Assembly (NCBI GenBank): GCA_028023455.1
Contig: JAQFVV010006309.1
Location: 4,071,482 to 4,135,481, forward strand
Direction of reading: 5' to 3'
DNA: 64,000 bases
Origin: Epiperipatus broadwayi
Lineage: Eukaryota; Onychophora; Udeonychophora; Euonychophora; Peripatidae
Made by a program: the position numbers and the translations under genes. Shown piece after piece: positions 1 to 11,690 of the stretch. The notes beneath the pieces are model-generated. The model was not told the origin of the DNA and searched no databases. It saw only the letters and a program-made list of their open reading frames with translations. Every line of letters starts with the position of its first letter. The stretch's first letter is position 1.

Positions 1-300
1 TATTTAAACATTTTTTACCCAAAAATTTTCTAATTTTATTAATATTATTTTGGATATATTATCTCAGACTATTATTTATTTTAACTTGTTGTAGCCTATT
101 TCAATTGAATAAAATAATCATCTTGATACACATCAACTTCCACCTTTTATTAATTTGGGTTATTTCAACCACTCTCAGTGTAAGTAAGCTGTAAAATAAA
201 TATATATTACATATCTTTTGTCATTACTTGTTACTGGTAAAATATGAATATTAAAATAATTCCCCCACCCCCTTTTTTCACATATTTTATATTCAAGGGT
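1..300. other. AT-rich flank, nothing recognised
   Basis: No coding signature, tRNA-like box or clear inverted repeat was seen on either strand. A short C-rich run lies just before the transposase relic. Confidence 0.5.
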
Positions 301-309
301 GGTGATCTA

Positions 310-2140
310 ATGGAGAGAACATGTGAAAGTGGATACCAGAAGAGAAAAAGGAAGCAGCAGCTTGAAGATGAAATCAAAACATTGCCAAAACTTGGCAGAT
401 ATTTCACCTCAGGATGGAAAATGATCTACAAACCCAAGGAGATTAGCAAAGTCCAAAACAACAACAACTTATGGACTCTGATACTGGAATCATAGAGTCT
501 GGAATCTCAGTAGTGTGAGAGTGGGTACTGTTGCAAAATCAACATCTATAGTTGAAACAATAAAACATTTCAAAACCCTAAGTGTTAATTCAAACATCAG
601 ATTAGATATTGTTCAAAAGATCTTTTTCAGAACAGAAAAGTTAATGGTAAAACATGTGATTGTGAATACTTGTGTACTCTCCAGCAATTGGTTGTGTTCA
701 TTGTTTTGTCTGCAAATTGTTTTCAACATCAACTGTAACACTAGCTTCTGATGGATTTTCTGACATGAAATCTTACAGTCGTTCAAACTCATGTTGAGAT
801 CATAGAAGAGCTTTGCTTACATACTTGACAAGAAAGTGTGTTTCAACCATGGACCCTGGAATAGCAAAACAAATAAAAGAAAAACAGTTTTACTGGAGAA
901 ATGTGCTTGAGAATGTTGTTGCAGTGATATGCACATTAGCAGAAAGTGGTCTGGCTTTTAGAGGAAACAATGAAATTTTTGAATCACCAAATAATGGTAA
1001 ATATCTTGGTTTTTTAGAATTGATTGCTAAGTTTGATCCATTTCTTTCCAACCACATAAAACAATATGGAAAAAAAGGTTCTGGGTCAACTTTATATGTA
1101 TCAAAGACAGTATGTGATGAACTTGTGTGGCTTATGGCTAATAAAGCAAGAGAATCAATTTTGGGTGATCTGAGAAAAGCAAGTTATTTCAGTTTGTCTG
1201 TGAACTCTATGCCAGATCTTTCCCATGTGGATCAAGTAACTCTTATAGTAAGGTATGCATCACCTGATGATGGTTTACCTGTTAAACACTTTTTAATTTT
1301 CCTAAATTTGGAAAATCGCAGTGGTGAAGTTATGGTAGTAGAATATCTAAGTAATGACTGCAAAGCTGATTTCAGTAAATCCTGAGAACAGCCTTATGAT
1401 AATACAGCTAATATGGCTGATAAGTACAATGGAATGCAACAAAAAATTATTGAGTTAAACAAGCATGCTATATATATTCCACATGCTGGATATTCACTAA
1501 ATCTTGTCAGCCATGCTGCTATTGATTGCTGTTTAGATGCAGTTAACTTTTTTACTGTTAGTCAAGAGCTACATAGTTTCTTTTCATCTTTTATAAAAAG
1601 GTGGTCTGTGATGATATCTTCCTTGAAAACAGACTCAGCTAACAGAGTATTAGAGAGACAGTCTGACACTAGGTGGTGGGAAGCACACATCAAAGAAGTG
1701 TCTGCCATACATGTAAGTTATAAGCCAATAATAGATGCTCTAAGACACATTTAAACTGATGAGAATCAAAAAGGAGCTACAAGATTACAAGCTAATAGTC
1801 TTCTGGAAAAAATGGAGGAACTAGAATTTGTTTTTATGCTGCATTTATGGAATCATCTGCTGGAAAAATTTCACAAAACCAATCTGGTTCTCAAGTATCC
1901 AAAGATTGCACTTACCATGTGTGTAAACCTTTACACATCACTTTCTTACTATGTTAAAAACATTTCAGAAAATTTTGATGATATTGAGAAGCTAAATCTA
2001 GTTTGCCAAATGTAGAATGTAATTCTACAGAAAAAAGAGACAGTGAGAAAAAAATAAGCCAATGATGGGATGCTGATAAGAAGCTTTTGCCAAGAGACAA
2101 ATTTTGAGTGAAATCCTTCATTCATATCATAGACAGCCTT
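310..2140 (+). pseudogene. ZMYM1/DUF4371-type hAT-derived transposase relic
   Basis: The best-preserved protein-coding relic here. It resembles the hAT-transposase-derived proteins annotated in animals as zinc finger MYM-type 1-like. The reading frame is broken into at least five pieces (310-495, 515-751, 813-1385, 1413-1754, 1812-2015), with a further trace to about 2140. Visible family marks in order: a basic N-terminus (KRKRKQQLEDE) followed by LPKLGRYF; a stretch near 690-750 with the WLC...CLQ pattern of a degraded zinc finger; FLELIAKFDPFLSNHI; SVNSMPDLSHVDQVTLIVRY; NTANMADKYNGMQQKI; HAGYSLNLV; SDTRWWEAH; and a decayed LPRDKF segment. Relatives usually read D-S-T-P-D where this has N-S-M-P-D, so the likely catalytic Asp is changed. 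The C-terminal dimerisation region was not found. ATG 310 is chosen because family similarity begins there, although the frame is open from 244. An immobile relic is far more likely than a domesticated gene, given the frameshifts and stops. Confidence 0.8.
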
Positions 2141-4088
2141 GAGGTAAATAAAAAAAATGTTTTTAAGTTAGAATATAGAGCCTTTTAGAGAATTATATAA
2201 TATAATTTCTGTGATTTTGCAAACATATTCTTTATTATTTCTTTAAATGGAAAGGATAATATATTTCCCTTACCTATATATCTGAAAAGAGAATATATTT
2301 CCAAGTTTTTCTGAGATTAGCTGGTATAATTTAAAATGGTAGGAGCCTTAGTGCTTTATATAGCTTAGGGTCTTGTTAAGTCTAAATCCGGCACTACTAA
2401 CGGAACATCAGTAACTACAATTCATATAGATATCTGGTTGTTTACTATAGGATTACAGTTACAACTTAATCTGGACTAATTAAATTAGGGTCAACAATCT
2501 GTTAACTTTAAAAAAAAAAAACATATAGTTTTTGCCACTAATCGGAAAATATCATGCCCTATAAAAGTGCTGAGCTCAGCGTTTCATTTTGGTTTTCTAG
2601 AATTGCAACATATTCTTAATACATTTACAATAAGCTATTGCTAATTAATATTTAATAAAATAGATTAATGTAATACTATCAAAAAGATAATCGTTAATCC
2701 CATTTTTAAAAAGGAGTCACCAAGTGTTAATAATTAAAAAGATAGATGCTCTGAAATGATGGAACAAATATATAAAGTTTTTCCATGATAAAAATAAATG
2801 TTCAACTATGCTAAGGGAAGAAGAAAGTTCCATAGTTAAGACTGGAAGTTTAATTAAGCAATAATAAATAAAAAAGTTTTACATGAAATAACAAAACACC
2901 GAGATACTCCAGTGACCTATTGAATAGTTGGTAGAGTGATTAAAGAGTAGCCTTGGAGTTCAAGGTCTATGGATCAAGGCCCAGGTCCGTTATTGCTGAC
3001 TTTTCAACTTCTTATGAATTTCCGAATAATAAAGCTGTTTGATTTTTTTGTAATTAAAGAATTGTTAAAAAAGAATTTGAGAGAATTCATTGATATTTAT
3101 AATATAATCTATGACTCAGAAGAGCTGTCATTAAATTGCCTGTAATTAATATGAAAAAGATCAATAGTAAGGAAAGGTGATAAATGATTTCTGCTAGATT
3201 TGACATGTTGACATTTGAAGAATAGTTTAGTTTTATAAAAGATAGTAGCAAGGTTTACAATAAGTTTGGCAAGAACTACTGTAGTGACATTTCTAGAATT
3301 GTGGAGCCTCTACACAAAAATTTTTAAAAAGGTCCCGTAAGATCTAAGGGGCCATATGCATTGCCTTGGCTTGCTTCTCAATGGGTATGCTAATGTTGTA
3401 ATTGATTTATTTCAATGTTTTGAATGTTAGCTAAGAAGAAGCTCTATTCAGTATATATATATATATATTATAAATCGATGTCTGTATTTCTTCAAAATAA
3501 TATACGCAAATTTATAAATAAATATTTAAAAATACAGTATTTAAAAGCTTATATATATATGTAAACAATGGCTGAGCGGCCGATGAAGTCAGATTCATAA
3601 CACTCATTAGCTGCAGAATGCATTGTATAATTTATATGGAATGCTATATTTGAAGGAGAAGAAACTTAATAATCACCTTGCAAAGGGAAAAATACAGGAA
3701 AAACATAAGAGGGACATTGTACACCTTTTCAAATTGAGCTAAATACGACAAAACTTGTAAAAAGTTTGGAATGAAATCAGTATAACTTAACAATGAAAAT
3801 AAATAGTGAAATGAAAACATTACTGGATATATTAATGTTTTTAAATAAATGGACAATTGGAAAATTGATGGTGGAAGTAACAATGTGACTACTGAAGTAA
3901 GATTTGTGATGTAAAACAGGCTGTTAATGAGAATAGGTTATTACTTCATGTTCTGTAAAAATTAGATTTAAAAAAGATGATTGATTGTCAAATGTTTAAT
4001 CTCATTCAGAAGATACTATCAGAAACCTTAAAAATATAAATTCAGAAGAGAATAAAAAAATAAGATTAACAATATAGAAGTAACATTT
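2141..4088. other. AT-rich repeat-derived DNA without recognised gene
   Basis: Contains homopolymer runs, a short (TA)n at about 3452-3468 and one possible SINE relic (separate entry). A 79-residue antisense open frame at 3644-3883 is low-complexity and hydrophobic, with no family signature, and was not called. Confidence 0.5.
2905..3035 (+). repeat. possible SINE relic, family with 15.95 and 29.5 kb copies
   Basis: The stretch with TTGGTAGAGTG, then GGTCTATGGATC, then GGTCCG...GAAT...AATAA resembles two other stretches at about 15946-16052 and 29510-29615 in the order and spacing of short motifs. The first motif resembles a Pol III A box (TGGNNNAGTGG-like). The copies are strongly diverged, so this is a weak call based on shared motif order only. 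Confidence 0.3.
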
Positions 4089-4300
4089 AAGCTAGATGTA
4101 ATTAGAGGGGATTTGAACCCTGAATTTCAAGCTCTCTTTAGTCATCTACTCTATCCTATACAACCAATACACATGACCACATACATATAAAAAAGATAAA
4201 TGATCTCTAATATGCATATTTTATGCTGAACCAGCATCCATCAGTTGGTCCAGATCATCATCTACCACACATATATAAAATCAGTGCTCGGTTTATATTA
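4089..4300 (-). repeat. tRNA-related SINE, core-bearing type, antisense
   Basis: Read on the minus strand, it carries a core (GATCTGGACCAACTGATG, then TGCTGGTTCAGCAT, then a GATCAT...CTTTTT...ATGTGGTCATGTG run) followed by a tRNA-like end with GGGTTCAAATCC (B-box-like) and TCTAATTACATCTAGCTT. The same unit occurs at 27.67-27.84, 28.19-28.37 and 32.06-32.33 kb. The core alone also forms the inner arms of the fold-back family at 12.9, 14.3 and 16.8 kb. Confidence 0.6.
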
Positions 4301-4437
4301 GGATAGCAGTATTATAAGAGTATGTGGAAAAAAGATTATTTATTGAAAAAATCATAAAGAGAAATAATGTTTAGTAGACTTTATATGTGAATAATAAACA
4401 TTCACTTCTGAATTGCCCAGAATTTTAAATGAAGAAG

Positions 4438-4960
4438 TGAGACATGCAATTAAATTTTATGAAGAAAGGAAAACCTCCAGGTAATGATGGAATTACAATC
4501 TATATTTTAAAAGAAGTAGGTGAAGAAATAGAATTTTTTTAGCAAAGTTATATACCAAATATCTAAATGATAAACATACCAGATGATTGAAAGAATGTAG
4601 TATTAATATTAATATTTTTAAAAAAGTGATAAAGAAGATATTAGAAATTACAGACCTATCAGCCTTTCATCAATTTTACATAAAATTTTTACCATGATAA
4701 TTACAACTCATCTACAAAAAACATTGGATTTCCACTAACCAAGAGAACAAGCTGGATTTAAAAGTGTTTTTAGTGTCGTAGATCATATCCAAGTATTGAG
4801 AGAGGTTATAGAAAGAACAAATGAACATGAGTTGCCATTATGCTTTGGATTTATAGATTATGAAAACGCATTTGATTCTATAAGCATTTCTTCAGTGATT
4901 TAAGCATGTAAAATGATTGGTGCCAATACTACTAATAAATTTTGAATACTCCTTCTCTAT
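4438..4960 (+). pseudogene. LINE reverse-transcriptase fragment (copy A)
   Basis: A decayed piece of the polymerase of a non-LTR retrotransposon. Across shifting frames the translation shows KPPGNDGI (early RT block), NYRPISL-like residues near 4650, then a block reading PREQAGFK...VDHIQVLREVIERTNEHE and FIDYENAFDS (RT blocks around the first catalytic Asp). These blocks resemble endonuclease-type LINEs often labelled RTE or craniofacial-development-protein-2-like in animal genomes; I cannot settle the clade. Several stops and frame changes make it non-functional. It stops before the catalytic FADD box, where a GIY-YIG fragment of a different element begins. Confidence 0.7.
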
Positions 4961-4984
4961 CTTACACATTTTATCTCAGCAAAA

Positions 4985-5203
4985 GTGACAAAAATATGTG
5001 AAAAAGAATGCGATCTCAGAGAAAGCCCATACATTGTTTATATAATTAAATGTCAGGAGCCAACTTGTTCTTATGTCTATTATAATGAATCAAAAGCAAA
5101 TATCATTATAAGATTAAAACAGCATATATTGTTGAAATATATATATATGTCAATCAAAATTACCCCCAATTCACAACTAATCCAGACTAGCCAAAGAAAA
5201 TAA
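4985..5203 (+). pseudogene. Penelope-like GIY-YIG endonuclease fragment
   Basis: A 72-residue open frame with SPYIVYIIKCQEPTCSYVYY followed by NESKANIIIRLKQH. This matches the layout of Penelope-like element endonucleases: Y-x-I/K-x-C...C...Y-I-G...R-L-x-x-H. The expected G of YIG is replaced (YVYYN), so the catalytic motif is damaged. About 20 bases downstream lies a minus-strand copy of the Penelope terminal motif (5222-5262). The fragment abuts LINE copy A without a clear junction. Confidence 0.55.
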
Positions 5204-5221
5204 ATTCTCAAATACAACCAA

Positions 5222-5262
5222 TGGTTTCACTGCTACAAGCAGACTTCTTTAAGTATAAAGGA
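5222..5262 (-). repeat. Penelope-type terminal motif, antisense
   Basis: On the minus strand it reads AAAGAAGTCTGCTTGTAGCA then GTGAAACC. It is nearly identical to the motif at 6908-6940 on the plus strand, so the decayed Penelope-like element between them is flanked by inverted termini, the arrangement also seen in the younger element at 23.4-26.1 kb. Confidence 0.5.
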
Positions 5263-5339
5263 CTACAAGATAATAACAAATTTATACTAAATATTACCCA
5301 CAATTCCACTATACCCCCCAAATCCTTAATATTAAAAAA

Positions 5340-6300
5340 CTTTTAAATAAGTTAATTGTTTCATTTTCTTTTGAGGCTTTTGATAAGATTAATAATTTTA
5401 AAATGGAAAGTAATTTAGTATTTGGTAATTTGGATAATGAGAATGTGAGAATATGTATCAATCTGTTCATAGGTTAAGCAGTGTTGATGTTCTTATATCT
5501 GTGTCGATTAAATATGGATCTTTATCAAAGAACAAGATTAAAGTTATTAAAGATTTGCTTTTATTAATGGAGGATTCTATGTATTTTTTTTTTTTTAAGA
5601 TCAAGGAAGGATGACAATAGGTTACATTATTTCTCCTTTAATCTATTCAGTTTATATTAATTATTCGGAAGAGAAAATTATTATTAAAAAGGATTGTTTA
5701 TATTTAAACTTATTTGTTAGTATGTTGATGATTGTTTGTTTGCAGTCAGAAAATGATAAATTGAAAGGGTTAATAAATGAGTTTGTTTTGATCTTTTTAT
5801 AAAATGTTTTAGGGGGGGGGGGTAGATTTTGTTAAATTAAAATGTCTAGATTTATTGGTGATTAGAAATGTAAAGAATAATTGTTCACTATGTAGTTATT
5901 ATTTAAGAGTAAAGAGTTAAGAACCTGATAGCTATCAATTTGTATCTCATAAAGTAACTGCTTTAAGAAATTATTGTTATATAAATAAGAGATTAAATAA
6001 TTCTAATGAGATAGCTTTGTTTTAAAAAGTCAATTTTATAAAGATTATTTGAGGATTAGCTACTGTGATAAATTTATTAAAAGGTATTTTATTTAATAAT
6101 AATTGTATTTGTAATAATGTAGAAGATAAAGAAAAATATGATTTTATTTTTTTGCCTTTTAAATTAGATGTATATTGTAATTGTATATTGTAATATTTTT
6201 TTTTTTAATAAAAAAAAAAATAGTAATTTGTTTGGAAATAAAAAAATTGTTTGGAAAAGGAGTATTAGTTTAAATAATTTATTAAATAATACAAATATCA
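5340..6300 (+). pseudogene. Penelope-like reverse-transcriptase relic
   Basis: A decayed RT of a Penelope-like element on the plus strand. The segment at about 5715-5800 translates in shifting frames to YVDDCLF (the YxDD catalytic box), followed by ENDKLKGLINEF. A piece reading VDFVKLKCLDLLVIRN (matching the KFLDLLVTR-type motif after the catalytic box) and then SHKVTALRNYCYINKRLNN follows to about 6000. Upstream, 5360-5580 gives a diffuse match to the earlier RT region. Poly(T) and an 11-base G run (5812-5822) interrupt it. The GIY-YIG part follows at 6690 after a hairpin-bearing insertion. Confidence 0.6.
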
Positions 6301-6690
6301 GCCTTTCAAGCCAATTGTGCATGCGCTTTGCGAGTGTTAATAATAAATGAATACTTTCCTTTTCAACACAAGATATAGTATTTATGCAGGAATAAAATGA
6401 ATCCACTTATTCCTACAACTCAAATGCTTATATATGAGCAAATCTGAAGTACTGGCAAGGAAAGCGTGAGGATAGACTACTCACTTTAAATTACTATCAC
6501 CACTATGTCTGAATGAATGACGTTGGTGAAATTGTCTAGAATTTACTAAACATCACTCTAACTGAAACTTAATCATATGTAAACAAGCATTTATTTTTAT
6601 ATAGCGCTATGTCTACAATTGTATTACATATTTGAATGTAATACAATTGTAGACATAGCACTATATAAAAATAAATGCTTGTTTAAATAA
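6300..6690. mobile_element. insertion carrying near-perfect hairpin
   Basis: Separates the RT and endonuclease parts of the decayed Penelope-like element. Its right part is an inverted repeat: left arm 6581-6629, 6-base spacer, right arm 6636-6684, 49 bp per arm with one mismatch (GCGCTAT against GTGCTAT). No ORF is present. A small fold-back MITE or a recent local inversion-duplication would explain it. Confidence 0.5.
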
Positions 6691-6960
6691 TACAAAGGAA
6701 ATTTTTGATAAAAAGTCTATCCCTGTAATAGTGTATATTATCCCTTGTTTTTATAAGAAGGTATAGATAGGTCAGAGCAGTTTGAGCTTAAATGAAAGAA
6801 TAAAGGTATGTAAAAGTAGGATTAAAAATAAATATCTCAGTTCTGCTTTATATTATGAAAAAAAATATAGACCATACTATTAGTTTTAATGAGACTATGG
6901 TTTCTTACAGTTGAGAAGTCTGCTTGTAGCAGTTGTGATTTAGAGTTGTTGTTTTTTTTT
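6690..6960 (+). pseudogene. Penelope-like GIY-YIG endonuclease relic
   Basis: Plus-strand translation reads EIFDKKSIPVIVYIIPCFYK, then VxIGQSSLSLNERI (YIG-type block with one stop), then a SALYY...HHT-like segment with frame damage. This is the endonuclease half belonging to the RT relic upstream. The terminal motif GAGAAGTCTGCTTGTAGCAG follows at about 6913, then a T13-G10 homopolymer junction (6952-6974). Confidence 0.6.
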
Positions 6961-7058
6961 TTTTGGGGGGGGGGCTAGTCTGATTTATGTGAATTTGAGG
7001 TATTGATTAGTTTAACTTTGGTTGGATATAATAATGAAAAATATAACTTTTTTTTTTC

Positions 7059-7130
7059 ATATGTCAAATGTGTTGACCAGGAAGTGAACCCGGGCCAGCT
7101 GATTTGGAAGGCAGCTATGCTAACCGCTTG
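7059..7130 (-). repeat. tRNA-Gly-like SINE head fragment
   Basis: Minus strand shows AGCGGTTAGCATAGCTGCC (A-box region), then CTTCC in the anticodon-arm position and GGGTTCACTTCCTGGTCAAC (B-box region) ending in TTTGACATATG. It is a shorter, more diverged relative of the SINE at 30711-30809. Confidence 0.55.
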
Positions 7131-7780
7131 ATAAATATAATATTAAAGATTCAGGATTCACTGATAGCATGAGCTTAGTAGTAAATAGAAAATCTAATAG
7201 TGTACACTTGAGTGAGTTTTAGAACATGAACACTTCAGTCTATAATTTAGTATTTCTGCTTTTATTTTGAATATAATGGTTGCCTTTTGAGAAGGATATT
7301 CAGTAGCTAAAACTGCATTAAGATTATATTTAATGTTTTCAATATTTGTTTGTAAGCATTAATAAAATATGAAACATTACCATTCATCTGCTAGCTGAAT
7401 GAGTACATAACTATCAATTTTCATTCCACTACTATCAGAAATAAGAATAATTTTCTTCACATAACTTCAGGAAGCATAGAGTATAAAAATCAACAACTAG
7501 TGAAAAGCTAAATATTGATGTCTTATTGCACAATGAATTTTCCTACCTACTGTTCAATTAGTTAATAGAAATAAAGGGATTTGATATATAATGGATCAAA
7601 CTAAACATAATATGAATTACAGCAAATAGTCAACAAAATCAGTTTGTGTTAAAATAAGAAAGACTGAAGAAAAGTTATCTTGCTGTATATCAAGATTTAA
7701 TCAAAATATGTAAATATTGTCATTCAAATAAACTCTTATTGAAGGTAAACAATAAAAATAATATTGTCAAAACAATATAC
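7131..7780. other. AT-rich DNA, nothing recognised
   Basis: Neither strand shows a family motif, tRNA-like box or paired repeat. Confidence 0.4.
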
Positions 7781-7789
7781 CAAATGTGT

Positions 7790-8560
7790 AAATGATTGGA
7801 AGAATAAGTAATGATGTTGATAAGACAGATGATAAAAATGATATTAAAAATTACACACTTATTATTTCTACAGTACATAAACTAATCAAAAGAACAGCCG
7901 GGTCTAAAACTCATTATAACACATTAGATTACATCCAAGTATTGAGAGAAGTTATAGAAAAGACCAATGGACAGACATGAGTTCTTATTATGCTTTGAAT
8001 TTGTAGATTATGAAAAGGCATTCTACAAAAAGCAGTTAAACATTGATTAAAGTTTTGAGTTATCTAGATTTAAGCCTATGATTTTGTCGTATTTATCAAA
8101 TGCTACAGCAATGATTAGATTACTTAGTGAATGTTAAGAAGATTAAAAGCTGTGGAAATAAATGGAGACGACTTAAATCAGCTGTATTTTACAGATGGTA
8201 TTGTTGTGTAGATATAGACATATATGTTGGGAATATCAAGTAGGAATTTAAAATGAAATACATTGATGAAAAAATAAATAGGTACCATTGACATCACTGA
8301 AAGAATTGATCCTGAAATGGAACTGAAAAAGACATATTAATAGAAGAGATGATAATATATAGATGAAATCTTAAACTGAATCCCAAGAGATTATAAAGAC
8401 CTAGAAAAAGACCTCATGAAAAATGGATAGATGAAGTAAGAAAGTTTGCTGATGTGTGTAAAAAAGGGAAGCCATAGATTAGAAAAATTTGGTTAAAATG
8501 GGAGAATCATTCCTCCTGCAGTAAATCAATAATGGTTGGAGATAATGATGGTTATCCATT
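7790..8560 (+). pseudogene. LINE fragment (copy B), RT core plus C-terminal tail
   Basis: Same LINE family as copy A. The first part (7792-7980, 62 residues) has DIKNYTLI (NYRPI block), KRTAGSKTHYNTLDYIQVL and REVIEKTNGQ, aligning with copy A's PREQAGFK...IQVLREVIERTNE. An internal deletion joins it near 8100-8220 to RT-end traces (INGDDLNQLYF). Then comes a C-terminal tail translating to LNPKRL then RPRKRPHEKWIDEVRKFADV. That basic RPRKRP..W.DE motif is typical of the extreme C-terminus of these LINE polyproteins and recurs in copies C and D. Multiple stops are present. Confidence 0.65.
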
Positions 8561-9984
8561 GGAAATTATATGCATTAAAGAAAGGTTTTTGGAACAGTAA
8601 ATAAATAAATAATAATGGAAATGCAAAAGTTACATATTGTAATAGGTGGTGTGCTATTAAATTAAAATCCATTTGTTTGTTGAACACAAAGTGTATATTT
8701 TTTTATTTATTTATCACTTAACTTGCTTATAATTTATTTCATATACTTTTTCAGATCAGTGTAAATCAGTCATATTTTTAAATATATACCATCTATTTTA
8801 TATGCTGGGATATGGATAGTGTTTTGGCTTTTGTGAAATATCAGTAAACATCCAGTGGTTTATCAGAAGTTACCCAATAAGTGACCAGCCTTAAGATGGC
8901 AATAGAAAAAAAATGTTCAAATAAACTTATTCTTCTTTTATTAATATTCATGAATGTACTTTTATTGATAATAAAAAATATTGTTTAAATTTCTCCTTAT
9001 TTTAAAAAGGCAATAAAACAATATATCTCTTATCATCAAGATTTTGAAATGAAGTAATTTGAAGAAAAAAAAACAATTTGTCTTTTTTGTAACTCAGGTA
9101 CTATCAATAAATCTTTAATATTTTGTCAGAATTAATTAAACACTTCAAAAACAAATAGATTAAATACACCTAAATCGCAATGTCAAGATACTTTTGTGTA
9201 ATTTCCTGGGGATATTAAGTACCAATGCAAAAGCCACATATGGTTATTAGGTTTATGAAAGTCACGCGTAATTGAAATTGACAGTTGGAGAAAAAAATCC
9301 AAGCTTGTCACTACAAGAAAAATATTGTCAAAAACTGTCATCTTATTATTAATATTTACTATTTAGTAAAGAAATCACAAAACATAAGTTTTTGCCTCCA
9401 ATCTAAAGGTTGCATTAAAAAAATATTGAATTAATTATTTTTAAAAAAAATATCAAATATAATTTTCTTTTAAAATAATTCTTTCCTATGGAAAAGTATT
9501 GTTATACAGATAGATTACAATTAATTTAAAACCCAAATTTTAGGATTGGGGGAGGGGGTGTAAATTTTTCAGGTTTCAACAATATTTTTTTTTCTTTTAT
9601 TATAAACCCAAACTCTATTGAAAAATTAAAAAAAAAACATTAGTTTTGCTAATAAACAATACATTCAAATATTGGTCTGACAAATAAAATAATAATACAT
9701 ATTATTTAAAAGTTTGAAAGATATAATGTATAAAAATATATATTAAAAATATAAAATAATTTATACAAAATAACCAAACAAAAATAAAAATAAAAAACAA
9801 AAAAATTAATATTTATAAAATTGTTAAAAATTTATAAAGAAATATAATCACTAGTTTCATTAAAATATTTGTATTCTGTAAAATGTATAATATAAAATAT
9901 TATATATAATATGTTACATAATTATATCTATTTATGCATGTATAAATACATACTAATTGTATGGTCATATATTTTTTTAAATAT
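8561..9984. other. AT-rich DNA with A/T runs, no recognised element
   Basis: Long A and T runs and one G-rich patch (about 9546-9560). Neither strand shows a coding signature. Confidence 0.4.
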
Positions 9985-10030
9985 TGTAGCTCTGAGGAAG
10001 ACTGCTGATTAGTTGAAACCACAAGAAAAT
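9985..10030 (+). repeat. Penelope-type terminal motif fragment
   Basis: Reads CTCTGAGGAAGACTGCTGAT then TAGTTGAAACC. CTGAGGA fits the C-U-G-A-N-G-A core of hammerhead ribozymes and GAAAC the second core strand, with a short ACT/AGT stem between them. Penelope-like elements are known to carry such motifs in their terminal repeats. No RT is nearby, so this is a solitary remnant. Confidence 0.4.
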
Positions 10031-10389
10031 ATCAAGGAACAAATTTTAATTGATTGCATTATAAAAAGTGATTTAAAAAGCATACAAATAGTATTATATA
10101 AATATATATAAATTAAAAAAGAAATGATATTTCTCAAATTTACTAAGATATCAAAGTTTATATGCTAAAGTAATAATAAATAAGACTTTTCTCGAATTAT
10201 GTTCTTATTTCACATGTAAAATATTTACCTTCAATTTTATTTAAAAATTAAAAAAATAAACTTTGATCAATTTTCTTCAACTGTATTTTAACTTTATTTT
10301 ATATTTTGCAAATGTATTAATTAAATATCCAAAAAAAAAAAAGTAAACTCTAATTACACAAATATATATTGTAAATAATACTTCAGAGT

Positions 10390-11080
10390 TTTAGAAAATG
10401 ATGCTGAATTATCAGTTGCAAGTAAGAAAGTAGGACTAAAAGTAAATGCTAAAATGCCTAAATAATGTTCAATGGACTTCTCAAAGATTGACAATAATAA
10501 ATTAGAAGTTAACAAAATACTTTGATCAGAATATTAATACAGATAGAAACATAATTGATGAAATTAATCATAGAATTAACCTTGAATGAAGTGCTTTTGG
10601 TAGAAATAACTGAACATTAAAAAAAAATATGCCTATGTGTTTGAGAAGAAAGGTTTTTAATAAATGTGTTTCACTAGTTCTTATTTATGGTTCTGAGACT
10701 TGGACACTTAACAGAAGAGAAATAGAGAGAGTTCAGATTACTCAATGGAATATGGAGATTATGTTCAGTCTAACAGAAGGAATTAAATGCAAAATACATA
10801 AGTGAGAAAATAAATCGATATTATTTACATCATTGAAAGAATTAACAGACTGAAGTTGAACTGGGATGCTCATATTGTTAGAAAAAATGATAATAAATGG
10901 ACAGTTAAAATCTTAAACTGGCTCTCAGAGATTGTAAAAGACCTAGAAAAAGATCACATGTGAAATGAATGGATGAAATAAGGATGTTTGCTGTTGTGAT
11001 GTGAAGAAGATAGGCTAGAAATCAAAGAAACTAAACAAAACTTGAAGGGACCTTCATTCTGCAAGTATTTTGATAATGAT
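10390..11080 (+). pseudogene. LINE fragment (copy C), RT end and C-terminal tail
   Basis: Begins with ENDAELSVASKKVGLKVNAK, the segment that follows the FADD box in LINE RTs. It continues through a broken stretch to KCVSLVLIYGSETWTLNRRE, the conserved Y-G-S/A-E-T-W motif of the RT thumb/C-terminal region. It ends with NWDAH (GH-like block), NDNKWTVKILNW and a degraded KRPRKRSHVK basic tail. Same family and strand as copies A and B. Frameshifts and stops show it is dead. Confidence 0.7.
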
Positions 11081-11370
11081 GATAATGCTGAATAGATTTT
11101 CAGTTCCTTACACATAAAAACGTTAAACATAGCTCAGTGAGAGTCAATCAAATAAGCTGCCATTGCAAAAAAAAAAATAGTAAAAAATCTATACTTTAGA
11201 GTAGAAACTGGACTTTAAACAAGACCTGAAAAGTACAGATATGTATATATGCATTATAGAATATTCATTTATACATACACATACTGTGAAGATGCTCAAA
11301 GATAAGTATGTATGAACATATATACATATAAGAGTAGATTATAATATATGTATATACCATAGATAATATG

Positions 11371-11570
11371 TAGTAAAATAAATTCTACAAGAGTATGCGG
11401 ATAATAATCAATTATTATGATAATAAATTTTGGTCTAAAACAATGTGCTTTCACAAAGATATACCATATTGAAAGCATGGCTTACCAAAGGAATAAATAT
11501 TGTTTTACTCTAAAATTTATTACCTTAATAGTTGATTATTATCTACATACTCTTGTAGACTTCATTTTAT
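11371..11570. repeat. fold-back element, about 75-bp arms
   Basis: Inverted repeat with arms 11371-11445 and 11497-11570. Both contain TCTACAAGAGTATG, GATAATAATCAA and TAATAAATTTT in mirrored order. The short open frames over it are by-products of the symmetry. Confidence 0.6.
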
Positions 11571-11595
11571 TATATATATTAAAAGAAGTTAAGAA

Positions 11596-11634
<39 letters not shown>
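11596..11634. repeat. (TA)n microsatellite
   Basis: Nearly uninterrupted AT dinucleotide run of about 38 bases directly after the fold-back element. Confidence 0.9.
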
Positions 11635-11638
<4 letters not shown>

Positions 11639-11690
11639 CTCATCATTTGTGAGTAAATTGCATTTGTATATTCATATATACATAAATAAT

